Position numbers and translations under genes: made by a program. Below the pieces are notes generated by a model. It was not told the DNA's origin, searched no databases, and saw only the letters and a program-made list of their open reading frames with translations. Positions 1 through 7,444 of a stretch of DNA of 46,070 bases are shown here, piece by piece; positions within the stretch are counted from its first letter, which is position 1, and every line of letters starts with the position of its first letter. The DNA comes from CAYPTY01 sp965659005 (GTDB lineage: Bacteria; Bacteroidota; Rhodothermia; Balneolales; Balneolaceae): the NCBI GenBank assembly GCA_965659005.1, contig CBFHVG010000061.1, positions 1 through 46,070 on the forward strand, written 5' to 3'.

Positions 1-440
1 AGAGTAGGAGGTACAACAGTGAAGCTTTTTAGGGCAAAAGTGACTAGCCCTATACGATCAGATATTCTTTGATCAACAAATTCCTTAGCCACTTCTCTGG
101 CAGCTTCGAAACGATTTGGTTTTAAATCTTCGGCTTGCATGGAGGAAGAAATATCAAGAACCATTACTATATCTATCCCTTCAGCATTACGTTCAACTGT
201 TGTATTCACAAGCTGAGGACGTGCCAGGGCCAATATGAAAAGCGTAAATGCTGCCCATATAAATAACTTAGTTAACCAGTGAATATGAGCTCTCCAGTTG
301 CCAGAAAGACCTGCTAAACTCTCAACACTTGAAAAAGTAAGTTGACTTCTTCTTCCTTTAAAATGACGATAAAGGGTTATTCCAATAATCAAAGGAAGTA
401 AGCCAAAGGCCCAGAACCATTCAGGGTTTGCCCAAGTCAT
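1..440 (-). CDS. batA: BatA-like von Willebrand factor A protein (C-terminus beyond window)
   Basis: Reading leftwards from an ATG at 438-440, the frame stays open to the window edge, so only about 146 N-terminal residues are visible. They show a membrane anchor (residues about 8-22), an arginine/lysine-rich linker, a second hydrophobic stretch (about 50-70, WLTKLFIWAAFTLFILALA) and then the start of a VWA domain. The MIDAS metal-binding motif DISSS follows the strand IDIVMVL. This arrangement is typical of BatA proteins of the Bacteroides aerotolerance family, which are inner-membrane proteins exposing the VWA domain to the periplasm. The start overlaps the stop of the upstream gene as ATGA, so the two are probably translationally coupled. 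The exact biochemical role of Bat proteins is not settled. Confidence 0.85.
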   Translation of the reverse strand, partial: MTWANPEWFWAFGLLPLIIGITLYRHFKGRRSQLTFSSVESLAGLSGNWRAHIHWLTKLFIWAAFTLFILALARPQLVNTTVERNAEGIDIVMVLDISSSMQAEDLKPNRFEAAREVAKEFVDQRISDRIGLVTFALKSFTVVPPT

Positions 441-1429
441 TCAATAACCTCCGTTTCGGGCTCAGGTTCAGGTTTTGGAGCATATTTAGCAAAGTGACGT
501 TCTCTCATCTTTTCGATTCGAATGGAATCAACATTCTTAGCAAGAAGAAGAAAATCCAATCCTAGTTTATGAGCTTTCCAAGCCTGATCCATGGTTGGGG
601 TAAATTTTGCGAATTTCACCATATCTGCTTCCATTAATACAGATCTTGTGATTTTCTTCATATCAGGTTCTACACCGAATACATCAACAAAACGAATCAT
701 TTCCCTTGTAGTAGACTCAAGAGCCGGAATCTGATACAAATCCTCAAAATATAAACGCAATGCATCGCCAAGTTGAATGTAGAAGAATTTGAAATCCTTT
801 GTTTCAGCCAGATTTGACTCCATCTTCAATGCTTCTAATTGATCTTCCAAACGCTTCAAAGGGTCAATAAATGGAGGAGGGGTAAAAACAGGTGCAGTAT
901 CTGTTTGTTCTTTCATCTTCTGATAATAGCGATATAAAGCATAGGCCATTGCAGCGCCGAACATGAATGCCACTAAATAAGGCCAAATTGCATCCGGGAA
1001 CTGGAATATTGGTTTCGAAGGACGAATAACAGGTTCCTGCTCAGTCACAAGGTTTTTGTAGGGTATCCTTATAGGATCTGAATAAAGCGTTTTAACTTCA
1101 TTATTTTTTGAGAGCTTTACAGCAAGCGGGCTGATGTCAATATCATTTGTACCAAAATATTGTATTTCAAGATGAAGGCTGTCTGTAAGGTCATTTAGTC
1201 TAAACTGCTGACGGTTACGAATGTAAAAGTCACCATTGAAACTGCTGGAGTCAGGAAAACTGAGATCGCTGTAAAGGGTGTCTTGATACAATACTAAGCT
1301 GAGATCAAAAATCTCACCGCTACTGATAGAATCCTGGAGAAAATATGTCTCCAGCCTCTGAGCATAGCTTGTTGAGTTGATGATGACCAACAGCAATAGT
1401 GGTAATATGTGTTTAGCGCTTCTGTACAT
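437..1429 (-). CDS. BatD/DUF4381-like single-pass membrane protein
   Basis: About 330 residues. The N-terminus (MYRSAKHILPLLLLVIINS, then SYAQ) is a signal peptide. An extracytoplasmic beta-rich region of about 120 residues follows, then one transmembrane helix near residues 148-166 (IWPYLVAFMFGAAMAYALY) and a charged, helical cytoplasmic tail. This matches the small BatD/DUF4381-type partners found beside BatA and DUF58 genes. I chose the ATG at 1427-1429. A TTG six codons upstream is also in frame, but it adds nothing typical of a signal peptide and lies inside a possible TATTTTTG promoter element. The stop overlaps the batA start by four bases. Family assignment rests on architecture and neighbours more than on a diagnostic motif. 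Confidence 0.7.
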   Translation of the reverse strand: MYRSAKHILPLLLLVIINSTSYAQRLETYFLQDSISSGEIFDLSLVLYQDTLYSDLSFPDSSSFNGDFYIRNRQQFRLNDLTDSLHLEIQYFGTNDIDISPLAVKLSKNNEVKTLYSDPIRIPYKNLVTEQEPVIRPSKPIFQFPDAIWPYLVAFMFGAAMAYALYRYYQKMKEQTDTAPVFTPPPFIDPLKRLEDQLEALKMESNLAETKDFKFFYIQLGDALRLYFEDLYQIPALESTTREMIRFVDVFGVEPDMKKITRSVLMEADMVKFAKFTPTMDQAWKAHKLGLDFLLLAKNVDSIRIEKMRERHFAKYAPKPEPEPETEVIE

Positions 1430-1527
1430 GTCTATTGAAGGGCACAAAAATAGTGAATATCAGCTTGAGTATTTAATTCTATTCTTTAAAAAATGTTATC
1501 TCTTAGAATGAGGCTGGAATTTCGAAA

Positions 1528-1557
1528 TTGATTCCAAAGGGATTATTCTTATTTTTG
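1528..1557 (+). promoter_or_regulatory. Predicted FCB-type promoter for the M23 peptidase gene
   Basis: TTG at 1528-1530, a 19-nt spacer and TATTTTTG at 1550-1557 fit the Bacteroidota primary sigma consensus (TTG at -33, TAnnTTTG at -7). Transcription would begin near 1564, about 40 bases before the ATG at 1606. This is motif matching by eye. Confidence 0.5.
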
Positions 1558-1605
1558 TCGCTCATTATAAGCAGAGCAATACATGCTAGCAGCTAAAATC
1601 AGTTT

Positions 1606-2877
1606 ATGAAAAAAATCACGATAGGGTTAATTGTTTTTCTACTTATTGGTTCATTTGCATTTCTATTATTACCTATAGGTTTGAATGGTGATTTAGCTGC
1701 GGATGAAAATGCAATAAGTATATCCAATATGATCGAGATTAAAGAGGATATTTCTCTCGACACCTATGGTTATCCAGCTGATAAATATCGCATTCAGGAA
1801 AATAGAATAAGAAAGAATCAGAGTATATATGTTCTGCTGGATAATATGGATTTAACTCCCTCCAGAATCTATGAAATCCAGAAAAACCTTGATGGCTATA
1901 TCGACACCAGAAAGATAATTCCTGGTCAGAAATATGTGACTTATAGTGATGCAAACAATGGGAATCCGGTTCGACTTATCTACCATCCTAATGCTCTGGA
2001 TTATGTTGTTATAGACTGGGAGAACGAGATAGAAATATCAAAAGGGAAGAAGGAAATTGATATTCAAGTTAAAGAGGCTTCAGGTATGATATCCTCTTCG
2101 CTTTATGAAACCCTTACTTCTCAGGATTTAAATCCCGGACTTGCTTACAGTTTAAGTGAAATTTTTGCCTGGCAAATCGATTTCTTCAGACTTTATAAAG
2201 GTGACCAGTTTAAAGTGATTTATGAGGAACGCTTTGTTGACGATAAGCCCTATGGAATCGGTAAAATTATTGCAGCAGAATTCGAACATAGAGGCGAAAA
2301 GTTTGAAGTATTCTATTTCGACAATGGTGATCAGATTGGGTATTTCGATGGAGAAGGGAACAGTGCTCAAAAAGTATTACTAAAAGCCCCCTTCAAATAT
2401 TCACAGCGTATTTCATCCGGATTTTCACACAGTCGTTTCCATCCGGTCTTGAAACGAAGAACGCCACATTATGGAGTCGACTATGCAGCACCCCTTGGTA
2501 CTCCGGTTATAGCCGTTGGTGACGGAGAGGTAGTTGAATCACGCTACCGTGGCCCCAATGGAAACATTGTTAAGATTAAACATAACTCAATGTATACCAC
2601 AGCATATCTACATCTAAATGGTTTTGCCAGAGGTATTAAAAAGGGTAGAAAAGTAAAACAGGGTCAGGTTATTGGTTATGTCGGAAAGACGGGCAGAGTA
2701 ACCGGAGTTCATCTTGATTATCGTGTGTATATGGACGATAAACCTGTAAATCCACTGAAGTTAAAACTACCAGCCTCAAAAGCAGTTGAAGCTAAATATC
2801 TAAGTGATTATCAAAAAGAGAGAGATAAATTAAAATTCCTACTCTCCCAGATTGAAGGGAGCCTAGCCGCTTCTTAA
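1606..2877 (+). CDS. Membrane-anchored M23 family metallopeptidase with altered HxH motif
   Basis: 423 residues. An N-terminal hydrophobic helix (residues 4-26) acts as signal anchor, about 230 residues of linker and OapA/LysM-like folded region follow, and an M23 (LytM/lysostaphin) domain spans about 265-390. Zinc-site residues H288 and D292 (HxxxD) and the catalytic-region H336 are present. The last motif, normally HxH, reads H369-L-D371, so an aspartate occupies the usual zinc-ligand position. M23 enzymes cut peptidoglycan cross-bridges or, when degenerate, regulate amidases from the periplasm. The gene lies between minus-strand bat-type genes and its stop overlaps the DUF58 stop by four bases (2874-2877). 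Whether this variant is catalytically active cannot be told from sequence. Confidence 0.88.
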   Translation: MKKITIGLIVFLLIGSFAFLLLPIGLNGDLAADENAISISNMIEIKEDISLDTYGYPADKYRIQENRIRKNQSIYVLLDNMDLTPSRIYEIQKNLDGYIDTRKIIPGQKYVTYSDANNGNPVRLIYHPNALDYVVIDWENEIEISKGKKEIDIQVKEASGMISSSLYETLTSQDLNPGLAYSLSEIFAWQIDFFRLYKGDQFKVIYEERFVDDKPYGIGKIIAAEFEHRGEKFEVFYFDNGDQIGYFDGEGNSAQKVLLKAPFKYSQRISSGFSHSRFHPVLKRRTPHYGVDYAAPLGTPVIAVGDGEVVESRYRGPNGNIVKIKHNSMYTTAYLHLNGFARGIKKGRKVKQGQVIGYVGKTGRVTGVHLDYRVYMDDKPVNPLKLKLPASKAVEAKYLSDYQKERDKLKFLLSQIEGSLAAS

Positions 2878-3749
2878 TATCTGTTTGCTCTTCTTTGGAA
2901 GAATGAGACTAGAGGACGTACATAGGAATGGTTGGTATGTACATCAACAGAATCAATCTGATACTTCATAAATAGATCTTTAAGCGCTTTCTTTTCTGCC
3001 AGTCGCTTGGCTCTGTAAGCCGTTCTGACTTTTTTACTTGATGTATCCACGTATACATTTTGACCGGTCTCAGCATCATTTAATGAAATTAAACCAAGAT
3101 CAGGAAGCTCTTCTTCTAGATCATCATTGATTACAATATTAACCAGATCATGCTTTTGATTAGTAATCTGAAGTTGTTTCTGAAAGTCTTTATCCTGAAA
3201 ATCAGAAGCCAGTACCACAATCGCTTTTCTATTTAAAAGTCTATTTATATAGGATAGAGCGTCAGCTATGTCTGTTCCTTTTCCAGTTGGTTTTGTGGCG
3301 TACATCTCTCTAATAAGCCTCAAAACATGAGTTTTTCCTTTTTTAGGTGGAACTACTTTTTCAACGTGGTCACTAAAAAGGACCAGTCCGACTTTATCGC
3401 TATTCTTAATTGCACTGAATGCTAAAACTGCACAGATTTCAATAGCCAAATCCATTTTACGCTGACTTCTTGAACCAAACACCCCACTCGGTGAAATATC
3501 CACACAAAGCATCAGGGTTTGTTCGCGTTCCTCTTCAAAAATTTTGATGAAGGGGTCACCTGTACGAGCAGTTACATTCCAGTCAATTTGGCGAATGTCA
3601 TCACCATAGGTATAGGCACGAACTTCTGAGAATTCCATACCCCGGCCCTTAAAAGCAGATTGGTATTCACCTCCAAAGAGGTTATTCACCATACCTTTAG
3701 TGCTGATTTCCAGCTTCCGGATTTTCTTAAGTATCTCCTTTGAAATCAT
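2874..3749 (-). CDS. DUF58 domain protein (VWA-like, MoxR/Bat locus)
   Basis: 291 residues, the usual length for short cytoplasmic DUF58 proteins. The hallmark central segment is clear: GRGMEFSEVRAYTYGDDIR followed by IDWNVTAR. A VWA-like fold with DISPSG in the metal-site region comes next, and FSDHVEKVVPP follows. Such proteins normally follow a MoxR AAA+ ATPase gene and precede BatA/BatD genes, and are thought to act in chaperone-like assembly or envelope stress tolerance. Here no moxR lies upstream: the next plus-strand gene, after a 292-base gap, is a response regulator. The BatD-like and BatA genes lie further left on the same strand, separated by the oppositely oriented M23 gene. Confidence 0.88.
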   Translation of the reverse strand: MISKEILKKIRKLEISTKGMVNNLFGGEYQSAFKGRGMEFSEVRAYTYGDDIRQIDWNVTARTGDPFIKIFEEEREQTLMLCVDISPSGVFGSRSQRKMDLAIEICAVLAFSAIKNSDKVGLVLFSDHVEKVVPPKKGKTHVLRLIREMYATKPTGKGTDIADALSYINRLLNRKAIVVLASDFQDKDFQKQLQITNQKHDLVNIVINDDLEEELPDLGLISLNDAETGQNVYVDTSSKKVRTAYRAKRLAEKKALKDLFMKYQIDSVDVHTNHSYVRPLVSFFQRRANRY

Positions 3750-4041
3750 GGGTCAAATCTAATGCAGAATAGATTCATATAAAATGCCTGTTAACCTTTT
3801 TTCACAGTTTTAAGTGAGAATTATTAGAGAAACCTAATCTAACAGGACACTTCATTAGGGTAATCTAACGGTGAGTAGTGCATGAAGAACTTATTTTGGG
3901 TCTGGTTTCGATGAGGGACAGAATTTATTTCAAATAATATTCTTAAGAGTTCAATTAACCCAGAAATTGAGACAAGGGGTGAAGCCCTTGTCTCTTATTT
4001 TTTAGAAATCGGTTGGTTAATAATTATACATAGGCTTCAAT
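3750..4041 (+). other. Intergenic leader region with possible regulatory RNA
   Basis: This 292-base gap separates the divergent DUF58 and response-regulator genes. It holds a direct repeat TAATCTAAC (3835-3843 and 3861-3869), a small hairpin CCTAAT/ATTAGG (3833-3838 and 3854-3859), a ten-codon mini-ORF beginning at ATG 3882 (MKNLFWVWFR) with GGTGAG upstream, and a strong terminator at 3969-4003. No protein gene is present that the terminator could serve, so a short plus-strand RNA or an attenuated leader is likely. I could not identify a convincing promoter or match it to a known RNA family. Confidence 0.45.
3969..4003 (+). terminator. Strong rho-independent terminator upstream of the response regulator
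   Basis: A perfect 10-bp stem GAGACAAGGG/CCCTTGTCTC (3969-3978 and 3985-3994) with a 6-nt loop is followed by TTATTTTTT. The T-run is present only in the plus direction, so it ends plus-strand RNA from the 3750-3968 region. Confidence 0.85.
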
Positions 4042-4428
4042 TTGAAGATTGATAAACCACTGATCTTTTTAGTCGAAGATTCAGATCCTTACAGAATACT
4101 GGTACAAAGAGTACTTGAAGAAAATGGATTTTCGGTTCTGGCATTTAGAAATGGCGCCGAAGCATTCGAGCAATTATATAATCAAAAGCCGGAAGCCATT
4201 ATATCTGATTTACAAATGCCTCGAATGGATGGTTTTGAGCTAAGACAAGCAACTACTGAAGCTTTCCCTGAAAGAAACATTCCATTTATTTGTATCACAT
4301 CAAACACAGATGCATTAAGCCGAGAAAGGGCTGACTCGCTTGGTGTTGATGACTTTCACCTGAAACCACTTGATTTGAATGGCTTCATGAACGATCTCAC
4401 ATTATTGTTAAGTAAGAATGTGGCATAA
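4042..4428 (+). CDS. Single-domain response regulator (CheY-like receiver)
   Basis: 128 residues consisting of one receiver domain and no output domain. Expected residues are present: the acidic pair E11/D12, phospho-acceptor D56 in the strand AIISDLQMP, T86/S87 and K108 in HLKPLD. It should receive a phosphoryl group from a histidine kinase and act by protein contact. No kinase gene is in the window. The start is a TTG at 4042, since the reading frame has an upstream stop at 4021-4023 and no ATG before the conserved domain begins. It stands alone, 38 bases after a strong terminator. Confidence 0.9.
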   Translation: MKIDKPLIFLVEDSDPYRILVQRVLEENGFSVLAFRNGAEAFEQLYNQKPEAIISDLQMPRMDGFELRQATTEAFPERNIPFICITSNTDALSRERADSLGVDDFHLKPLDLNGFMNDLTLLLSKNVA

Positions 4429-4478
4429 TTAATTCTCACTTCTCACTTTCCACATTTCAAACCAATCCTTAGTATCTT

Positions 4479-4497
4479 TTAGCTCAACCTAAGCTAA
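4479..4497 (+). repeat. Inverted repeat just upstream of recO
   Basis: TTAGCT (4479-4484) and AGCTAA (4492-4497) form a 6-bp hairpin with a 7-nt loop, ending four bases before the TTG start of recO. A closely similar hairpin lies in the infB leader (25005-25025). It may influence translation initiation or bind a protein. Confidence 0.4.
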
Positions 4498-4501
4498 TAC
4501 C

Positions 4502-5236
4502 TTGATTACCCACACCCGTGCAATCATCTTAAAGTCGGTAGACTATCAGGAGTCTTCTAAAATCGTGACTATTCTGAGTGAAGAGCATGGTAAAATGGCA
4601 CTTCTGGTTCGGGGTGTAAAAAAGCCAAAAAGTAAATTTGCAGGGCTCATTGAATCTGGGCACATCCTGGATGTTGTCTACTATTACAAGGGAAGCCGAT
4701 CCGTTCAGATTCTTTCAGAAGCCAGTATTCATACTTCATTGATGCAGCATGGCTTTACTTATGAAAAATCAATCGTCTTGTTCACCATTTTGGAAATGTA
4801 TGGGCAGCTCATTCATGAAGGCGAAAAGAATGTACAGATGTTCAATATGCTCATTAACATTCTTGAATGGATGAGTCAAAAAAGTGAAATATCCTTTATT
4901 CTGATACCTTATGTTCAAATAAGAGCAGCAGATGCATTAGGCCTCGGCATAAGCAGTGAATTAGAAAATCTTGTAAAAGAGTCAGATTATTTCTTTAATG
5001 TCGAAACCGGTTCACTTTCCAATACGTCAGATACAAATCTTTCATATAAGTTAACCGAGAAACAAACCATGCTTCTACTTAAGGTAATTAAGTCCAGAAG
5101 TAATGATGTTTTTCAAATTATGATTGAGAATCATGAACTAAAACAATTGATTCGACATTTAGATGTATACTTTAAATACCATATTGATGGTTATAAAGAT
5201 CGTAAGACCGATAAACTACTAGAACAAATTATCTAG
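4502..5236 (+). CDS. recO: DNA repair protein RecO
   Basis: 244 residues, the normal RecO length. The N-terminal OB fold is recognisable (THTRAIILKSVDYQESSKIV, then LLVRGVKKPKSKFAG), followed by the alpha-helical C-terminal region. RecO binds single-stranded DNA, anneals strands covered by SSB and helps RecR load RecA in gap repair. The sequence contains no cysteine at all, so the four-cysteine zinc site found in many RecO proteins is absent. The start is a TTG at 4502, immediately preceding the conserved beginning of the OB fold. The degP-like gene follows after 15 bases and may be co-transcribed. Confidence 0.9.
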   Translation: MITHTRAIILKSVDYQESSKIVTILSEEHGKMALLVRGVKKPKSKFAGLIESGHILDVVYYYKGSRSVQILSEASIHTSLMQHGFTYEKSIVLFTILEMYGQLIHEGEKNVQMFNMLINILEWMSQKSEISFILIPYVQIRAADALGLGISSELENLVKESDYFFNVETGSLSNTSDTNLSYKLTEKQTMLLLKVIKSRSNDVFQIMIENHELKQLIRHLDVYFKYHIDGYKDRKTDKLLEQII

Positions 5237-5251
5237 CATAAATCATACAGA

Positions 5252-6784
5252 ATGAAAGTCAGAGATTATTTACTTACCGGTGTGTTACTTCTAAGTATAG
5301 GTCTTACTCTTGGTACATTATTGTCCCTTTATATACTTGATGATGGTTACACACCTCTTTCTGAGGTAAGTATTACGGAAGTAAATAAGAGTTCTGATCC
5401 CTTCTTTAGCGACGAAAGCTTGGAAAATATTGGTGGCGCTTTCCTTTTTAAGAAAATTGCAGAAACCGTTACACCAACTGTAGTTTACATTGAAACTATA
5501 GTACCTGTCGGGAATGAGGATGATGAGGTTGATGAAGGAATCTGGAATAGAATGGTGCCAAGAAGAGCAAGAACAGTCGGTTCTGGTGTTCTGATCACTT
5601 CAGATGGATATATACTTACCAACAATCATGTTATTGAAGATGCCGTTCGAAAAGGTATCATGGTTGTTCTTAGTGATAAAAGAGAATTTAAAGCTAAGGT
5701 AGTAGGTAAAGATCCGACTACCGATCTCGCAGTTATTAAAATAAAAGCAGATAACCTACCCGCGGTCACTATTGGAAATTCCGACCAGCTTGAAGTAGGT
5801 GAATGGGTAGTGGCTATTGGTAATCCATTCAGGTTAAGATCCACAGTTACAGCTGGTATTGTTTCGGCTTTGAGTCGTGATGTGCAAATCATTAACGATC
5901 GTATGAGGATTGAAAGTTTTATACAAACAGATGCCGCTATAAATAAGGGTAACAGTGGGGGAGCGCTTGTAAATACGAGTGGTCAACTCATCGGAATAAA
6001 TACGGCCATAGCTTCTCAAAGTGGTTCTTATCAGGGATATGGATTTGCTGTACCGAGTAATTTGGCAATTAAAGTAGCAACTGACCTCATAGAATTTGGT
6101 GATGTACAACGAGCTTTACTTGGTGTTAGTATTGCGGCTGTTGATTTTACAAGAGCAAAAGAGTTAGGATTATCAGAAGTAGTAGGTGTTGAAATTCTTG
6201 GTTTAACCGAGGATGGAGCTGCTAAAGAATATGGTTTGGCGATTGGTGATATTGTTCTCAAGATCAATGATAAAGAAGTAAATGAATCTAACGAGTTACA
6301 GGAGAAGGTAGCTATTATGCGTCCGGGTGAGTTTATCAACCTCACTGTATTCAGAGATGGGAATGTTTTTGATCAGGAGATCAAACTTAAAGCTCTTGAA
6401 ATTGAAGAGTTCGTCGAAGAATTCACTGTTCCGGAAGAAGAACTCGATTTGGATGACTTACCATTGGATTCCGAGCCCAACAACACAAATACACTCTCAG
6501 TCTACAAGTTTGATCTTGGTTTCATGGTAACAGAGAATAAGATTGTGAATGATGATAGCAGAACATCTATTTATGTAGATGATGTAGATGCTTATTCTGA
6601 AGCCTGGAATAGGGGATTAAAAGTAGGTCAACAAATTTTAGCTATTGATGGATCTGAAGTTGAAGATCTGAATTCTTTGAAAGATCTTATGCGCTCCGGT
6701 CTTCAAAAGAATCAAAGTGTCACTTTAAAGGTGATCACAGAAGATGATGAGATCGGATTCATCCAATTAAAACAGTCCAAATAA
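5252..6784 (+). CDS. HtrA/DegP-family periplasmic serine protease with two PDZ domains
   Basis: 510 residues. A single N-terminal membrane segment (about 6-30) is followed by a trypsin-like domain with a complete triad: H126 (TNNHVIED), D158 (TTDLAVIKI) and S235 (GNSGGALV). Two PDZ domains follow, about 285-375 and 425-505, separated by an acidic linker (FTVPEEELDLDD). The family degrades or refolds damaged envelope proteins and is activated by peptide binding to PDZ1. The retained membrane segment suggests a DegS-like anchored form, though cleavage cannot be excluded. It sits between recO and a lipoprotein gene on the same strand. Confidence 0.93.
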   Translation: MKVRDYLLTGVLLLSIGLTLGTLLSLYILDDGYTPLSEVSITEVNKSSDPFFSDESLENIGGAFLFKKIAETVTPTVVYIETIVPVGNEDDEVDEGIWNRMVPRRARTVGSGVLITSDGYILTNNHVIEDAVRKGIMVVLSDKREFKAKVVGKDPTTDLAVIKIKADNLPAVTIGNSDQLEVGEWVVAIGNPFRLRSTVTAGIVSALSRDVQIINDRMRIESFIQTDAAINKGNSGGALVNTSGQLIGINTAIASQSGSYQGYGFAVPSNLAIKVATDLIEFGDVQRALLGVSIAAVDFTRAKELGLSEVVGVEILGLTEDGAAKEYGLAIGDIVLKINDKEVNESNELQEKVAIMRPGEFINLTVFRDGNVFDQEIKLKALEIEEFVEEFTVPEEELDLDDLPLDSEPNNTNTLSVYKFDLGFMVTENKIVNDDSRTSIYVDDVDAYSEAWNRGLKVGQQILAIDGSEVEDLNSLKDLMRSGLQKNQSVTLKVITEDDEIGFIQLKQSK

Positions 6785-6804
6785 AAATAGTCAAATAAAC
6801 AAGA

Positions 6805-7341
6805 ATGACTTTACGCTTATCGCTCTTCGCAATTCTATTCATTTCAATTGTATCTGCATGTTCCTCAACAAGCTCAACAACTACGGGAACCGACAGTTCA
6901 TCTAGTTCATTATATCCTGTTTGGTTTAATGCTTCCGGTTTCGAGTCAGACAGCACTTCATTCTATGCATTTGGGACTGCTATTGCCAGTGATTCACTAT
7001 TAGCCATTGAGAAAGCATCATCTGCTGCCAAACTTAAAATGGAAAAAGATCTGGCAGATAAATTGGAGTCTATTCGTTCAGGTTTAGAAGAGTCTGGCAA
7101 TACTGATGTAAAGAATACAGATTATTTCATCATCCTTAGGGAAGCACATGAGGAAATCTCCTCAGTTACAACCATTCAAAATGTGGATACTAAGAAAGAG
7201 GGACTTACTTATAGAGCCTTCATAAGTGCCAGCCTAACTAAATCCAAAGCCAGAGCTCATCTGGAAAAAGGCTTTACCGGACATCCAAGGTATTGGGGAG
7301 CAATTTCATCTTCTATAGGTTATAAATCTCTATTTAATTAA
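6805..7341 (+). CDS. LPP20-like lipoprotein
   Basis: 178 residues. The signal peptide ends in a lipobox (IVSAC), so the mature protein begins at about C19 and is lipid-anchored, followed by a Ser/Thr-rich spacer. The mature region has the pattern AFGTAIASDSLLAIEKASSAA, typical of LPP20/LPO-type lipoproteins in which a short strand is followed by a long alanine-rich helix. The function of this family is largely unknown. It starts 20 bases after the HtrA-type protease gene and is probably co-transcribed with it, then ends shortly before a terminator. Confidence 0.75.
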   Translation: MTLRLSLFAILFISIVSACSSTSSTTTGTDSSSSSLYPVWFNASGFESDSTSFYAFGTAIASDSLLAIEKASSAAKLKMEKDLADKLESIRSGLEESGNTDVKNTDYFIILREAHEEISSVTTIQNVDTKKEGLTYRAFISASLTKSKARAHLEKGFTGHPRYWGAISSSIGYKSLFN

Positions 7342-7350
7342 TTAGTTTAT

Positions 7351-7377
7351 AAACCGTTTCACTGAAGGGTTTTTTTA
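7351..7377 (+). terminator. Rho-independent terminator after the lipoprotein gene
   Basis: AAACC (7351-7355) pairs with GGTTT (7368-7372), and TTTC (7357-7360) pairs with GAAG (7364-7367) with one G-T pair and a one-base bulge. A T-run follows to about 7376. The stem is moderate but well placed, ten bases after the stop. Confidence 0.6.
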
Positions 7378-7444
7378 TTGCACATCGGGCAAAATAATCC
7401 CGATATTCTTGCTCACTATAGACATCATTAATCACTGTATTTTT

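Noticed and set aside
1445..1452. Minus-strand TATTTTTG before the BatD-like gene, and a similar TAGATTTG at 3754-3761 before DUF58
   Set aside because: Neither has a TTG at the right distance, and both would place the transcript start almost on the ATG; they may be chance matches.
7409..7444. Upstream start for the AtuA-like gene
   Set aside because: The 12 extra residues (MLTIDIINHCIF) do not belong to the conserved family N-terminus; the GTG at 7445 begins directly at the conserved region.
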